Shown piece by piece: positions 1 to 10,619 of a stretch of DNA of 64,000 bases. Position 1 is the first letter of the stretch. Each line of letters starts with the position of its first letter. The notes under the pieces are model-generated. The model worked only from the letters and a program-made list of their open reading frames with translations, was not told where the DNA came from and did not search any database. Both the position numbers and the translations under genes were made by a program. Source of the stretch: Bactericera cockerelli (lineage: Eukaryota; Arthropoda; Insecta; Hemiptera; Triozidae); NCBI GenBank assembly GCA_024516035.1, contig CM044958.1, forward strand, positions 5,598,574 through 5,662,573. Reading direction: 5' to 3'.

Positions 1-640
1 TAGAGGAATTATCAAAAAGTTATCCACGTAAGTTAAATTTTGCAGAATGTGAATCAAGGAAATTTAAAGAGGAGTTATTTTTAAATTAATCTTTATCTAA
101 TCGCAATGTTCTTATTGCTCATACATTAAGCCTTCATCCAGATTTGATGTATCACTGAAAATGTACATTTTCCTTAATTCCAGAACATCCCAGCCAGATA
201 GAAGTATTCATCAATGGCAGTATCAAAAATATTATTCTAATATTCTTTAACCGTTGCATTGATAAAATTCTATTTTCTCAAATGGGTCTCCTTTATCCAT
301 TTCGAGAAGGTTTGCCACTTTGTTGTCCTACTTGTACAATTTATAATGCTTACCCAGTGAATTTGCAACGACCAAGTTAAAGCGACTAAAACATGTCCCA
401 ATCCGTCAGGCGACTGCAACTGATTCTGATAAAGTCAACCTCCGTAGATTATAAGCAGTAATGTGATCGATGGTGTAAAAATACTTCCAACACATTCGAG
501 CCATAAATCAAATTGCTCATTCAAAGCAGTTTCCCACCGGTTACTTCGATCCAATTTCACGAAACATATATTCCAGGTTGTAAAAAAAAAAACACTTAAT
601 AGAACTTTATAGTTTACATTCTCGTAAAATATGTAGTAGT
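1..640. other. No supported gene
   Basis: Plain AT-rich sequence left of the first S1 SINE. I looked for the next exon of the coiled-coil gene on the minus strand here and at 1020-1750 and found none. Confidence 0.4.
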
Positions 641-642
641 AG

Positions 643-790
643 TAGTAACCGACCTCAGTAGCTTCATCGATAAGGCGGCGGATTGTAACCTGAAGGTCGG
701 GGTTTCAAGTCCCGGTTTCATCGTAGTTTTTGTAAAGTGAGTTTGAGTAGTTGTAGCATTACGAAAATGATAAACACAAATATGATGACT
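643..790 (+). mobile_element. S1 tRNA-derived SINE
   Basis: A near full-length copy. Consensus head: accgacctcagtagcttgat, then cgataaggcggcggac, B-box ggttcaagtccc, then agcgagtttgagtagttgtg and gtgattaacacaaatatgat. The A- and B-box layout of a tRNA-type Pol III promoter is visible; the tail is short and not poly-A. Confidence 0.85.
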
Positions 791-944
791 TGGTAGTAGT
801 AGTTTTTTTTTCATATATTAGAATAACAATAAAAAAATATTAATATTTAACACACTCAGTCATCATAAAATAAAAATAATAATTATATATAAAAATGAGG
901 CATCCCCGCTCCATCTTCGTAGGGTAATCTTTTTATTGTAGAGT

Positions 945-1015
945 AGTAAACTCTTTATTGAAATTTATTTACATAAATCACAAAGGAGGGGATTATTGCC
1001 TGAGGTAATTTCTAC
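945..1015 (-). mobile_element. LINE-like 3' end fragment, diverged
   Basis: ctctttattgaaat and ggggattattgcctgaggta resemble the 24722-24910 repeat. Confidence 0.35.
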
Positions 1016-1759
1016 CATCCTACACATGATCTTGCACCACTTAGAAAGACATAAGTCATATAAAATTTATATAGTAACCCATATTAAGTAAAATAGGTAT
1101 GTCTTATATGTAGGCACTACAGACTACAGTATCCAATATAGCTGTCGATATTACTAGCAGTTATGTGAGCAATGTACGGAATTAACTGAACTTAATTTGT
1201 GTACAAGAAGAATTGGAACATGAATTCATTGTGGGTTGTAATTTGTTATGTGATAGCCAGTTCCACCTGTGTGTGGTCGTGTTTGCTGATGGCACTGAAC
1301 AAGTGTTCAATATGATAAGCACTTTGTGGATCGTGATTGAAAGTATTTTGTCGAGTCGAGGTTATTTTGGTATGCCATTGTGCAAGAGTTACTCGGTTAC
1401 CTGCGGACTTTAAACTCTTACTTTTTTGTGTGTTGGAGTAATGGGAGTAATCGACCCTAAGGGATGTGTAGATTGGGTATCCTTGGAATATACCGCAAAT
1501 TGTTTATTATGTCATTTCACATTTGTCACACCTACGGGTATTTGTACCTACGTTACTACGGGTATTACTCGTAGTACGAATTAACGATAGATATACATAA
1601 GAGTAGCTTACATATTTTGTGAGAACCTTGTTTCTTTAGCAATAATTAAGGAAAAAATATTAACTAGTAAAAGAATGGAGAAAGGAGAATCATGACAAAA
1701 TTCTCAAGAGGCCTATATTTTTTCTTTAAATATGGCTTAAAATATCGCATCATATTTTT

Positions 1760-2085
1760 AAATAAGGATTTTTTTTTTAAATTTGGGTTTAACGTCGCTT
1801 TTACTGATGCATGGTCATATCACGACGGGGTATTATTGTCCGTCACGGTAGCTATGTAGTTAAGTGGTCAAGGCGTCTGACTGGTAATCCACAGATCGCG
1901 GTTTCGAAACCCAGCCGCGACATGGCAAATTATCCTCCAATTTGGGATTTTGACCACATAATAATACGTCTTGGGCTAACTGCTGCAATAATGGAACTAA
2001 ATAATCCTAATAGAGCCTAATAGAAAATAAGGAAGGCGATATCATTATTATTACTCTCCATTCACTGGAAACTTATGAGAATATT
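1760..2085 (-). mobile_element. S5 5S-SINE split by S2
   Basis: Tail at 1768-1842 (gtttaacgtcgcttttactg..., inverted) and body remnant at 2052-2085 (ctctccattcactggaaact). The S2 copy lies between them. Confidence 0.65.
1843..2050 (+). mobile_element. S2 tRNA-derived SINE inside a 5S-SINE
   Basis: The S2 consensus is a tRNA-like head (gtagctcagtggtaaaggtg, gggttcgaaacccagccggg) followed by aaattatcctcccatttggg and attaataatatgtcttgggc-type sequence. This copy interrupts the S5 element at 1760-2085. Confidence 0.8.
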
Positions 2086-2309
2086 ATCACAAATGTAATA
2101 CATGGCTCTTACAAAATAATTCACAACCACCTCTATCAAAGAACATAAGAAGAAGAAAAATAAAGAAAGAAAAGAAAAAAAAATGTATACTGTGTCGTTT
2201 AGGCAAGTGCCCATGTGGCACCAGTTGTAAAGTATTTAAAAAAAATATTTTTACGTTCTCTCTCTCTCTCTCTAGAATAGATGAATATGAACCATATATT
2301 TTTTCTTAC

Positions 2310-2534
2310 CTTAACGAGGAGGGTGTGCTCGCTCGGAAGTCCAGAACACTGCTCCAACTCCAGGACTCGGAACTCCAGCAGCTCATTCTGATCGTTCAGC
2401 TCCTGGAGTTGCTCGAGCAGCTTCCCCTCTCTCTCCTTGCTCTGATCCAGTTGCGCGGAGAGCGAGGAGTTGATGGGGTTGATCAGCAGCTGCTGTTTGG
2501 ACTTCTGACTCAGGAGAGAGTTCAGGTAGCGCAC
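2310..2534 (-). CDS. Coiled-coil gene, most 3' visible exon (75 codons)
   Basis: On the minus strand a good acceptor (ctcctcag) precedes GTG CGC TAC and a gtaag donor follows CTC GTT AAG, giving exactly 75 codons in phase 0 at both ends. The peptide is rich in Leu, Glu and Gln with heptad-like spacing (for example ELNDQNELLEFRVLELEQ), so it should form a coiled coil. There is no stop codon, so the gene continues to the left of the window or into the first 2.3 kb, where I found no further exon. The family is not recognised; a cytoskeletal or scaffold coiled-coil protein is a guess. Its 5' part has been amplified into the adjacent tandem array. Confidence 0.75.
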
Positions 2535-4285
2535 CTGAGGAGATGGTGGGAAATATATGAGAGAGAGGTGTTGATCAGCAGCTGCTGTTTGTACTTCTGA
2601 CTCATGAGAGAGTTCAGGTAGCGCACCTGAGGAGATAGTGGGAAATATATGAGAGGGAGGAGTTGATCAGCAGCTGCTGTTTGGACTTCTGACTCATGAG
2701 AGAGTTCAGGTAGCGCACCTGAGGAGATGGTGGGGAATATATGAGAGAGAGGTGTTGATGGGGTCGATCAGCAGCTGCTGTTTGGACTGCTGACTCATGA
2801 GAGAGTTCAGGTAGCGCACCTGAGGAGATAGTGGGAAATATATGAGAGGGAGGTGTTGATCAGCAGCTGCTGTTTGGACTTCTGACTCATGAGAGAGTTC
2901 AGGTAGCGCACCTGAGGAGATGGTGGGGAATATATGAGAGGAAGTTGTTGATCAGCAGCTGCTGTTTGGACTGCTGACTCATGAGAGAGTTCAGGTAGCG
3001 CACCTGAGGAGATAGTGGGAAATATATGAGAGGGAGTTGTTGATCAGCAGCTGCTACCTGGACTGCTGACTCATGAGAGAGTTCAGGTAGCGCACCTGAG
3101 AAGATGGTGGGAAATATATGAGAGGGAGATGTTGATCAGCAGCTGCTATTTTGACTTCTGACTCATGAGAGAGTTCAGGTAGCGCACCTGAGGAGATAGT
3201 GGGAAATATGTATATGAGAGAGAGGTGTTGATCAGCAGCTGCTGTTTGGACTTCTGACTCAAGAGAGAGTTCAGGTAGCGCACCTGAGGAGATGGTGGGA
3301 AATATATGAGAGGGAGGTGTTGATCAGCAGCTGCTGTTTGGACTGCTGACTCATGAGAGAGTTCAGGTAGCGCACCTGAGGAGATAGTGGGAAATATATG
3401 AGAGGGAGGTGTTGATCAGCAGCTGCTGTTTGGACTTCTGACTCATGAGAGAGTTCAGGAAGCGCACCTGAGGAGATAGTGGGAAATATATGAGAGGGAG
3501 GTGTTGATCAGCAGCTGCTGTTTGGACTTCTGACTCATGAGAGAGTTCAGGTAGCGCACCTGAGGAGATAGTGGGAAATATATGAGAGGGAGGTGTTGTG
3601 TTGATGGGGTTGATCAGCAGCTGCTGTTTGGACTTCTGACTCATGAGAGAGTTCAGGTAGCGCACCTGAGGAGATAGTGGGAAATATATGAGAGGGAGGT
3701 GTTGTGTTGATGGGGTTGATCAGCAGCTGTTGTTTGGACTTCTGACTCAGGAGAGAGTTCAGGTAGCGCACCTGAGGAGATGGTGGGAAATATATGAGAG
3801 GGAGGTGTTGATGGGGTTGATCAGCAGCTGCTGTTTGGACTGCTGACTCATGAGAGAGTTCAGGTAGCGCACCTGAGGAGAGTGTGGGAAATATATGAGA
3901 GGGAGGTGTTGATCAGCAGCTGCTGTTTGGACTTCTGACTCATGAGAGAGTTCAGGTAGCGCACCTGAGGAGATATTGTGGAATTATATGAGAGGGAGGG
4001 GTTGATGGGTCAGCAGTTGCTGTTTGGACTTCTGACTAATGAGAGAGTTCAGGTAGCGCACCTGAGGAGATGGTGGGAAATATATGAGAGGGAGGTGTTG
4101 ATGGGGTCGATCAGCAGCTGCTGTTTGGACTGCTGACTCATGAGAGAGTTCAGGTAGCGCACCTGAGGAGATAGAGGGAAATATATGAGAGGGAGGTGTT
4201 GATCAGCAGCTGCTGTTTGGACTTCTGACTCATGAGAGAGTTCAGGTAGCGCACCTGAGGAGATAGTGGGAAATATATGAGAGGA
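2535..4285 (-). repeat. Tandem array of a duplicated intron/exon boundary, about 18 extra units
   Basis: Units of about 92 bp, some 103-107 bp, follow the 2310-2534 exon without a break. Counting the core that contains caggtagcgcacctga gives 19 occurrences between 2523 and 4260, the first being the real exon edge. Each unit holds, on the minus strand, a pyrimidine-rich stretch, a ctcag acceptor, and roughly the first 20 codons of the exon (VRYLNSLMSQKSKQQLLIN). Some units keep the extra PIN codons. In a 92-bp unit, reading on from a copied acceptor runs into the next intron segment and stops at RCAT-stop. Confidence 0.95.
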
Positions 4286-4450
4286 TACACTCGCCGAATT
4301 CCGTGAATCAAATTGCTGAGCCAAAGGTCGCAGGTTCGAATCCCGTCCAGAGCTGAAAATTCTGGCCCAAATTTTCGGTTTTCGAAATGATATCGATGTA
4401 AAGGTAAAGTCGTCGAAGTAATTCGAAAGCGGTTACGGGGCACCAAGAAA
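4286..4450 (+). mobile_element. S4 tRNA-derived SINE at the end of the splice-site array
   Basis: S4 consensus: gctcagtggttaagagcatt, gcgggttcgaatcccggccg, then tttttcggtttccggaat and gtaaaggtaaagtgccctga. This copy has an altered A-box and directly abuts the last array unit. Confidence 0.75.
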
Positions 4451-4644
4451 AAGGAAAAAAATTACTATGGTAGTTTTTACCCCTAATGAAAAGTACCAGA
4501 ACAAATACCTACAATTTCAGGGGGTAGAGAGGCATATTCGCAAAAAGAGTCTTTATGGGCCACATTAGGAAACAGGAGCTAAGCTAAGTCTGACACGGTC
4601 TCAAGTTGGAGTTTTCAAACAATCACAGCTCACTATAGCCCGAG

Positions 4645-4804
4645 TTCCGTTGCTCAGCGGTTAAGAGCATTAGTTATCTCGAAGGTTGCGGGTTCAGACT
4701 AAGTTTTCCCGTTTCCAGAATGGCATTGGTGTAAAGGTAAAGTGTCCTGACGTAATGTGAAGTAATGCGAAAGCGATTCCAGGGTACAAATACCTTTTTT
4801 TAAA
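4645..4804 (+). mobile_element. S4 SINE inside MITE-A
   Basis: Full-length, with flanking 9-bp duplication tagcccgag/tagccagag. Confidence 0.85.
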
Positions 4805-4836
4805 TAGCCAGAGTTAAGGGATCATGTCCACTTACA

Positions 4837-4966
4837 TTAAGGGCGGAATTAATAGACAACATCAATAACTTAAGTCGTTGGTAAGTGTCGATTTTCCGAC
4901 ACAGTACGCATTCGGTGACTTAGCGCCACAGAAGTATTAAAAAAACGTCTATTAATTCCGCCTTAA
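4837..4966. mobile_element. TTAA-flanked MITE (piggyBac-like), 130 bp, nested
   Basis: TTAA-GGGCGGAATTAATAGAC at the left and GTCTATTAATTCCGCC-TTAA at the right. It sits inside the right part of a MITE-A copy, splitting acttacattaa/atctaatcctg, which is contiguous in other copies. Confidence 0.85.
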
Positions 4967-4998
4967 ATCTAATCCTGTTTTACAATTAAGTGATTAAG

Positions 4999-5094
4999 GT
5001 ACAGAGTTGCTGATGTACAGATTCAATGAATCAACATTTTCAGAACCAAATGGCTAAAGACCGTGCTTAATCATAATCAGGCTGATTGTGACTG
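4999..5094 (-). mobile_element. MITE-B copy
   Basis: Matches, inverted, the element at 20271-20362 (shared tag aaatggcta and gcttaatca..caggctg). It lies 24 bases from the 42-codon exon. Confidence 0.6.
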
Positions 5095-5117
5095 ATGAAG
5101 TGTACTATGTACATTAC

Positions 5118-5243
5118 CTTTTCTTCGAGGTGTTTGCGCATGCGCTGTTCCTTACGCAGGTTAGACTGGAGGATGAGATGCGCGCGCTGCAGCTCTAGAT
5201 GCGCAGAACTGAGGAGAGTGTACAGGGTTTCCAGTCCCACACC
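5118..5243 (-). CDS. Coiled-coil gene, internal exon (42 codons)
   Basis: The minus strand shows acceptor tgactccag before GGT GTG GGA, and donor gtaatg after GAA GAA AAG. The 126 bases are phase 0 at both ends and read GVGLETLYTLLSSAHLELQR and onward, ending RMRKHLEEK. The amphipathic helix pattern continues smoothly into the next exon (VRYLNSLLSQ), which supports joining them. GC content is clearly above the flanking intron, as expected for coding DNA. Confidence 0.75.
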
Positions 5244-5249
5244 CTGGAG

Positions 5250-6075
5250 TCACAAAAGGAGTACGATTTACTGAGAATATTTATTAATATATCACTCTTT
5301 ATTGAGGTTACATAAATATACATCGGTTATAAAAAACAAGATGTAAATAAGTGAGGACTACAAATATAAAGGACTACCAAAAATTACGCGCCCGAGGTAT
5401 TCACATTTGGAATACTCGCAGGGGTCAACCAACCCAAGTGCAATGGAAGGGCCTCACCCTGGAGGAACCTCCTTCTTGATCAAGGTAGCCTCCACGCCAG
5501 GTAAGTATTTAATTATTTATTTTTAATTAATGTTTTATTTTTACATAAATAGGTATTCAAGAGGATCGAGAGGAAGGAAAGCCAAAAGATTCTAATTTCA
5601 TTGTTATAAAAGAGGCTGAAAATCATCATCCAACCAAATGACGCGACGCAACGGGCAAATTGACGGACGGCTCTCACTTTACAAATGCACTGGGCCACTG
5701 GATGTACACGTACAAGCGAATAACTCAGCATATTACACATTTAAATAATTGCATTCTGCATGAAATAAGGATAGTAAAAAAAGTTCCCACGCGGTGCAAA
5801 AGAAGTGGCTCCAATCCCCGTTGTAAATCTCTAAAATAAAACTCGGCCGCACCTTGCTCAGCGGTGTCATCGGTGGATTCACTTTCTGACCGCGGGCAGT
5901 ATCTGGTTTCCACTGACCCAGATTTGTCCTCACGTTGTGGTGTGGTCAGGATTATTTAACTCGAGTTGTGTCGCGAGTTTACACTGTCGATCGTCGCGCT
6001 CAGAAATGCTCAGAAACTGGTGGCACTTTTGCTTTTGCAGCCACAAGAAATACGAATATGCTCGGAACCGCACAA
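5250..6075. other. Intron sequence; one weak exon candidate
   Basis: On the minus strand WKPDTARGQKVNPPMTPLSK (5859-5918), bounded by ggtcag and gtgcgg, is phase 0 at both ends like the known exons. The acceptor lacks a pyrimidine tract, so I do not call it. Confidence 0.2.
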
Positions 6076-6077
6076 TA

Positions 6078-6445
6078 GCAATGCAGTTAAACCTGGATAT
6101 AAGAGAACCTGAATATAAGAGAACCTGGATGTAAGAGAACCTGGATATAAGAGAACCTGGATATAAGAGAAACTGGATGTAAGAGAACCTGGATATAAGA
6201 GAACCTGGATGTAAGAGAAGCTGTATGTAACAGATCCTGGATGCAAGAGAGAAATTGGATACAAGAGAACCTGGATGTAAGAGAACCTGGATACAAGAGA
6301 ACAATTTCCAGCTCAAATTTACCTGTCTCTTGGGGAAAATAAGCTCTTTATCAGAGAAATCTGGATATAAAAGAAAAAATTCCGATCCCTTGAGTCTCTT
6401 ATATCTCTTATTCCGATCCTCTTATATCCAGGTCCGACTGCATTA
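6078..6445. mobile_element. pogo-like MITE with expanded 16-bp subterminal repeats
   Basis: The left end AATGCAGTTAAACCTGGATA and the right end TATCCAGGTCCGACTGCATT are inverted repeats resembling pogo/Tigger termini (CAGTnnnACCTnGATATAA). Between them is the CTGGATATAAGAGAAC array. No coding sequence. Confidence 0.55.
6092..6305 (+). repeat. 16-bp tandem array CTGGATATAAGAGAAC
   Basis: About 13 copies with variants (gatgtaagagaac, gatacaagagaac). Because 16 is not a multiple of 3, the ORFs through it are repeat artefacts. It appears to have expanded from the MITE's own terminal sequence. Confidence 0.9.
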
Positions 6446-6861
6446 CAAAGATTTACTGATTTACGATGCAAGATATGCAAAAATGTAACATTCTCCGTCA
6501 TTCCCGTGACTCATCTGATTCAACAAAACCTTTGTGCTCCAGCAAGTAGAGTCAAGACTGAAGAGCGGGCAATAAATCCGACTCGTACATTTTTAGGTGT
6601 GTTTTCTGCCGCACTTAAATCCTTCAGATGACTCAACACATTTCCAAGTCATGCAAGATTTATCGGTTTGTAGACCGTTATGATGTAATACAGTGTTGCA
6701 TGATAGGTGTAAAGTTTCCAACATCTGGAATGACACCATGCAATGTAGCGATATCCAATGCCACGGGGTTCAAACAATTAGCGTGAGTTGTTATCGACAT
6801 GCTATTTAAGAACAATGTATGTATATCTATCTTTACTACCTCATGATGGTTGATCCGTGCA

Positions 6862-7067
6862 TTGGTAGTCAAGTAGTTAACTCGCTAGCCTGGTAGTGCG
6901 GGTAGCGTTAGAGTAGGAATGCGTTGGTTCCAATCCCACCCAATCCATGAATTTTTTCTCGGTAATTTGAGTATATGACCTCATAATAATAAGACTGTGA
7001 TTGTTAGGATGTAGAGAGCGCTTTAGAATTAACCTCGCCTGATGGTTTCCTTCTACTGAAGAGCATT
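6862..7067 (+). mobile_element. S3 tRNA-derived SINE
   Basis: S3 consensus: tggtagtcaagtggttaacg, gttcgaatcccacccagtgc, then gaatttt..cattaatttgag and the 3' marker attaacctcgcctggtggtt, ending agtgttattatt. Confidence 0.85.
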
Positions 7068-7190
7068 AATTGTTATTGTTGATCGCACATAGAAATATGT
7101 GCTTCAGAACGAGTCAATTTTTCAACTAAAGTTGCAGGGAGATCATCACCCGCCATCTGTAGCCAAGCTGGACAACAACAAATTGGAAAA
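7068..7190 (+). mobile_element. S9 element, 3' part
   Basis: gttgatcgcacatagaaata to gtagccaagctggacaacaa. Confidence 0.75.
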
Positions 7191-7202
7191 TAATTATAAT
7201 AA

Positions 7203-7712
7203 TATTGCCTAATTTATACTGCCCGATTTTTTTTTTTTTTTTTTTTAAAGATGAGTGTTTCACAGCCTTTTTTGTTTCGTAGCCATGAAACAGGAGCTAC
7301 TGTAGACGCTTGTGGTCTGTGTTGTAGCCTGCCCATCCCGTAGTATGCCTCCCCTCTGATGGGCGAGAAGTGACACAATACTTCCCATTTAGGTGCTGGG
7401 TCAACACGAGCGAACCGGAAGGTATCCCTTACAAACAACTGTAACCAAATTTTGAATACAAATTTTTGTCGGCGCGGGGGTTCGAACCCGGGACCTTCCG
7501 TATGGCAAGCGAGTGCTTAACCACTGAGCTATTCGTGCGCTCATTAGGACTATTAAGTACCGTTGTTCCAGCAGTAAGCTCAAGACGTATTATTATGTGG
7601 TAAAAAAAATCCCAAATGGGAGGATAACTTGTCATGTCCCGGCTGGGTTTCGAACCCACGACCTCTGGATTCATAGAGTGCCGCCCTTACCACTGAGCTA
7701 TCGGGACCACAA
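7203..7712 (-). mobile_element. S2 SINE split by an S8 insertion
   Basis: Head and body at 7546-7712 (inverted), tail at 7203-7225 (gcctaatttatactgcccga). The S8 copy sits between taatagtcctaat and cgggcagtataaa. Confidence 0.85.
7226..7545 (-). mobile_element. S8 tRNA-derived SINE, full-length with poly-A
   Basis: Inverted: head gcgcacgaatagctcagtgg, B-box gggttcgaacccccgcgccg, body with gataccttccggttcgctcg and ctgtttcatggctacgaaac, then poly-A. It preserves the empty site of the hAT-like element at 50663. Confidence 0.88.
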
Positions 7713-7814
7713 GATAGTCCAAGATTTCAAAGTCCTTAAGCTTAATCATAATATGCTGATAGACCAAGAGCTCTCACACCTTTCTACACCAGTATTCACA
7801 CACTTCCACAAATT

Positions 7815-7880
7815 GGAGAGAGACCATCACTCCTCCAACTGTATAGTCAAGCTGGCTACAACAACTTGGACAGTAAGATA
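7815..7880 (+). mobile_element. S9 element, 3' end
   Basis: gagagaccatcactcctcca to aagctggctacaacaa. The flanking catatgctgatag/cacctttctacaccagta sequence at 7730-7790 is repeated at 7890-7960, a local duplication. Confidence 0.65.
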
Positions 7881-8223
7881 GTTCAGGATCTCAAAGTCCT
7901 TAAGCTTAATCATATGTATGATAGCCCAACAGCTACACCTTTCTACACCAGTATCCACACACATGCAGGACGAGATATAAACCAGATATGATCAGGTTCC
8001 AGACCATGGCATGCCATTGCGGTGCCCGGTCGAGTGTCGTAAAACTCAATGGCCGTGGTGAATAATCAGACAATAGAGCGGGGCTGGAAGCCGTCACAAT
8101 GGGAGCATACATCACACCTCCGCAGAACTTAACTAGACCCAGCCAGTGGTTCTTAGGCGCTGACCCGTTGCGGACATCTACACACCATTGCCCAAAGCTC
8201 TTAAGTCTCAGTTGAAAAGATTA

Positions 8224-8376
8224 AAAGTTATCATATCATATGTGTCAATCACTTTTGTGATATCACAACTACTCAAACTCGCTCTTCTAAATCCACGCTG
8301 AAATCGGGACTTGAACAACCGACCTCTAGGTTACAAAACCCCCGCTTTATCGATCAAGCTGCCGAGGTCGGTCTTA
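8224..8376 (-). mobile_element. S1 SINE
   Basis: Full-length inverted copy (atcacttttgtgatatcaca ... gccgaggtcggt). Confidence 0.85.
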
Positions 8377-8475
8377 AGTCTAAAGGCCAAATGCAAATGT
8401 AAAATTAAATTAAATAAATTTAAAAAAGCTATATGGCCCTATGTAGTTACTGTGGTGAGTTATTTTCATACTAGA

Positions 8476-8560
8476 ATGTGGCCCTAAGCCACATTATAAA
8501 ACAGGATTAAAGTTACCCAAGCTAATCCAGACACGCCTTCCAGGGCTCCGGAAAAATGTG
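8476..8560. mobile_element. MITE-A fragment (left end)
   Basis: gccacattataaaacaggat followed by taaagttac matches the left end of the 56008 copy. The right end is absent. Confidence 0.6.
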
Positions 8561-9044
8561 CCACTACCAACCAACCAAGGGGTTGAACAATGCCAATCCC
8601 AAGTAAGTTTGGGAAAAGGCAAAGTAAAAGAAGAAGAATTGGGTCTTTGAATGTAAAACAAAACTTTAGGAGCCCCTTTATTATAAATCCAATATGCTAT
8701 TTTAAATCACAAGTTGTAAAGTGTAGACTCTGTAGACCATTGTGTAATCTTAAAATCTAGATCCCTCCAGTGTGATAATCCGTGGAAATAAATTCTTTCC
8801 TCTGAATTATTAATTTTATTATTATAATTTTATTGAAATAAATAAGTTGCCAGGAAAAACTTATAATTATACTCAACTCTTGGTAAAACAAAATAAACAT
8901 CGAAATAAATTGAATTTTTAAAGAAGAAGAAGACGAAGAAAAAGCATAGAACACTTGGCTTTATTGGTTTTTTGTTTTCAGATGGCCATTTTCGGCATTA
9001 AAATTATTTCGATAATTTTGTTATTATCACGAATATGTAAAAAA

Positions 9045-9192
9045 AAGGTATAATTTTCTCAAGTCCTAGCTCATACTCAAAATAATTACACATTTCTAGA
9101 ATAATTCATGCGTAATATTATTATGATTGGCATGGTAAACAAACTCAAACTCTTTAGATATTGAAAGAGCGACTCTACAAATCCCATTTTAC
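9045..9192 (+). repeat. Dispersed repeat, copy 1
   Basis: attttctcaag.cctagctc ... gattggcatggtaaacaaac tcaaactctt ... aatcccatttta. Second copy at 35025-35165. Confidence 0.8.
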
Positions 9193-9392
9193 TGGTAGTC
9201 AAGTGGTTAACGCGCTAGACTGGTAATCCATCGGTTCGAATCCCACCCAGTGCATGAATTTTCCTTCATTAATTTGAGTTCCAGACGACATAATAATAAG
9301 ACTCCAGAGGGTTGGGTGGTAGAAAATGCTATGAGCATTAACCTCGCCTGGTGGTTACCTTCCACTAAAGAGTGTTATTATTAATTTCTGGT
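9190..9392 (+). mobile_element. S3 SINE
   Basis: Full-length copy inserted at the end of a repeat shared with 35025-35165. Confidence 0.88.
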
Positions 9393-10619
9393 TCATATGG
9401 CTCCAAACACATTTTACGATTAGCCGCGCCTGGTGGTAACACTGATAACATAGAATAACCTATTTCTCATAGGTACCAAACAGCCATAGTTTGATAGATA
9501 CAATCATGATTGAGCCTAAAACAAACATCCTCGTCCACCATACATTAAGACGAACACGATAGAAAGTGGGTAGAGGTGATCTAATTAGACCATTATTGGA
9601 AAGTAAAAGCACGTGATGTTAATTGCCTACTTATTATTAAGATGAAGCACTAACGCTGACAGGTTAACACTTGAATAATCGTGAGTACAGGATGGGTTGA
9701 AAAAAGTTGGGCAGTTTAACAAGTTTATAATATAATTTGAAGAAAAATATGTAAGATGAGTGTATGGAGGTTTGAGCGGGGGATTGAGCCTATTGCCAGC
9801 AGGTGCCCCCTTTCAATCGCCCAACAGGGGTAGATGGAGGGATCTTACAAAAAAAAGTTCAACAAGTCGTTTGTGCTGGTGCCGAAATTTATAATAGTAA
9901 TAATAAGACTCTTTAGTGTAAGGTAGAAAATTCTTGCTTCCAGTTCTTTTATAGGTTAAGTCCTTTGTTTATCTTTAAAAGTAACCAAACGCATTTTTCT
10001 TTCACGAATGACCTTGGAATAAAATGGAAATATTTGGAAAAAACCTAACCTGGAAATATTTTTTGGTTAGAAAGAAAAATACGACATTTGAGTAGTTACT
10101 TTGTAATAATATACGAAAGTGATTAAGACAAATATTATGATAGCTAAAAAAGTTCTCGTCCATCAGAGAGGAGGCATATGAGGGGATGGGCAAGTTATAA
10201 ATCGACCAAAAGTAGCTGCTGTTTTAGGCTTGAAAAAAACATTTTTCATTCATCAAAATGGTAATACCCTGTAGAAATAAACTGCATGAGTTGAATCTTA
10301 CACAAGAGATCTACATAAAATAACGTTAATAGTCTTACACTCGCGATTTTCAAAATAATGCTAAATCATGAGGGATCCATTTTTTAACTGTAGAATAATT
10401 AGTTATATTTGTTATTTTATAATTATTCTTGAGGTAGGTGGAGTCATATTCAGTTCGACATTATAGTTATAATCCGATTTGTAAAACTTAGAAGAAAAAA
10501 ATGTTTCATTTTTTTGTCGATTCATAAAACAGAAAATTGAATGATACTGTACATAAATAATTTACCTAGATTTTATTCATCATACTTTTGTATTAAGTAT
10601 GTTCTGTGTACCTGATTTA

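Larger units (their letters stand above)
4556..4985. mobile_element. MITE-A copy, interrupted twice
   Basis: Left piece 4556-4644 (ggccacattaggaaacagga...), right pieces 4805-4836 and 4967-4985 (tctaatcctgttt). An S4 SINE (4645-4804) and a TTAA MITE (4837-4966) inserted into it. The S4 insertion has a 9-bp target duplication, tagcccgag/tagccagag. Confidence 0.75.

Noticed and set aside
3363..4446. Several 90-100 codon minus-strand ORFs with VRYLNSL repeats
   Set aside because: They are array units read through intron-derived sequence, ending at recurrent stops; not separate genes.
5859..5918. Additional phase-0 exon of the coiled-coil gene
   Set aside because: The acceptor has no pyrimidine tract and the donor is weak (gtgcgg). 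Left as a candidate in the region note only.
6092..6305. CRISPR-like regular repeat
   Set aside because: 16-bp units lie head to tail with no spacers, in a eukaryotic intron and inside a MITE.
7475..7545. tRNA gene candidate on the minus strand (good A- and B-boxes)
   Set aside because: It is the head of a full-length S8 SINE ending in poly-A. The same applies to the heads at 4645, 15916, 17658, 47045 and 60080; stems do not pair as mature tRNAs.
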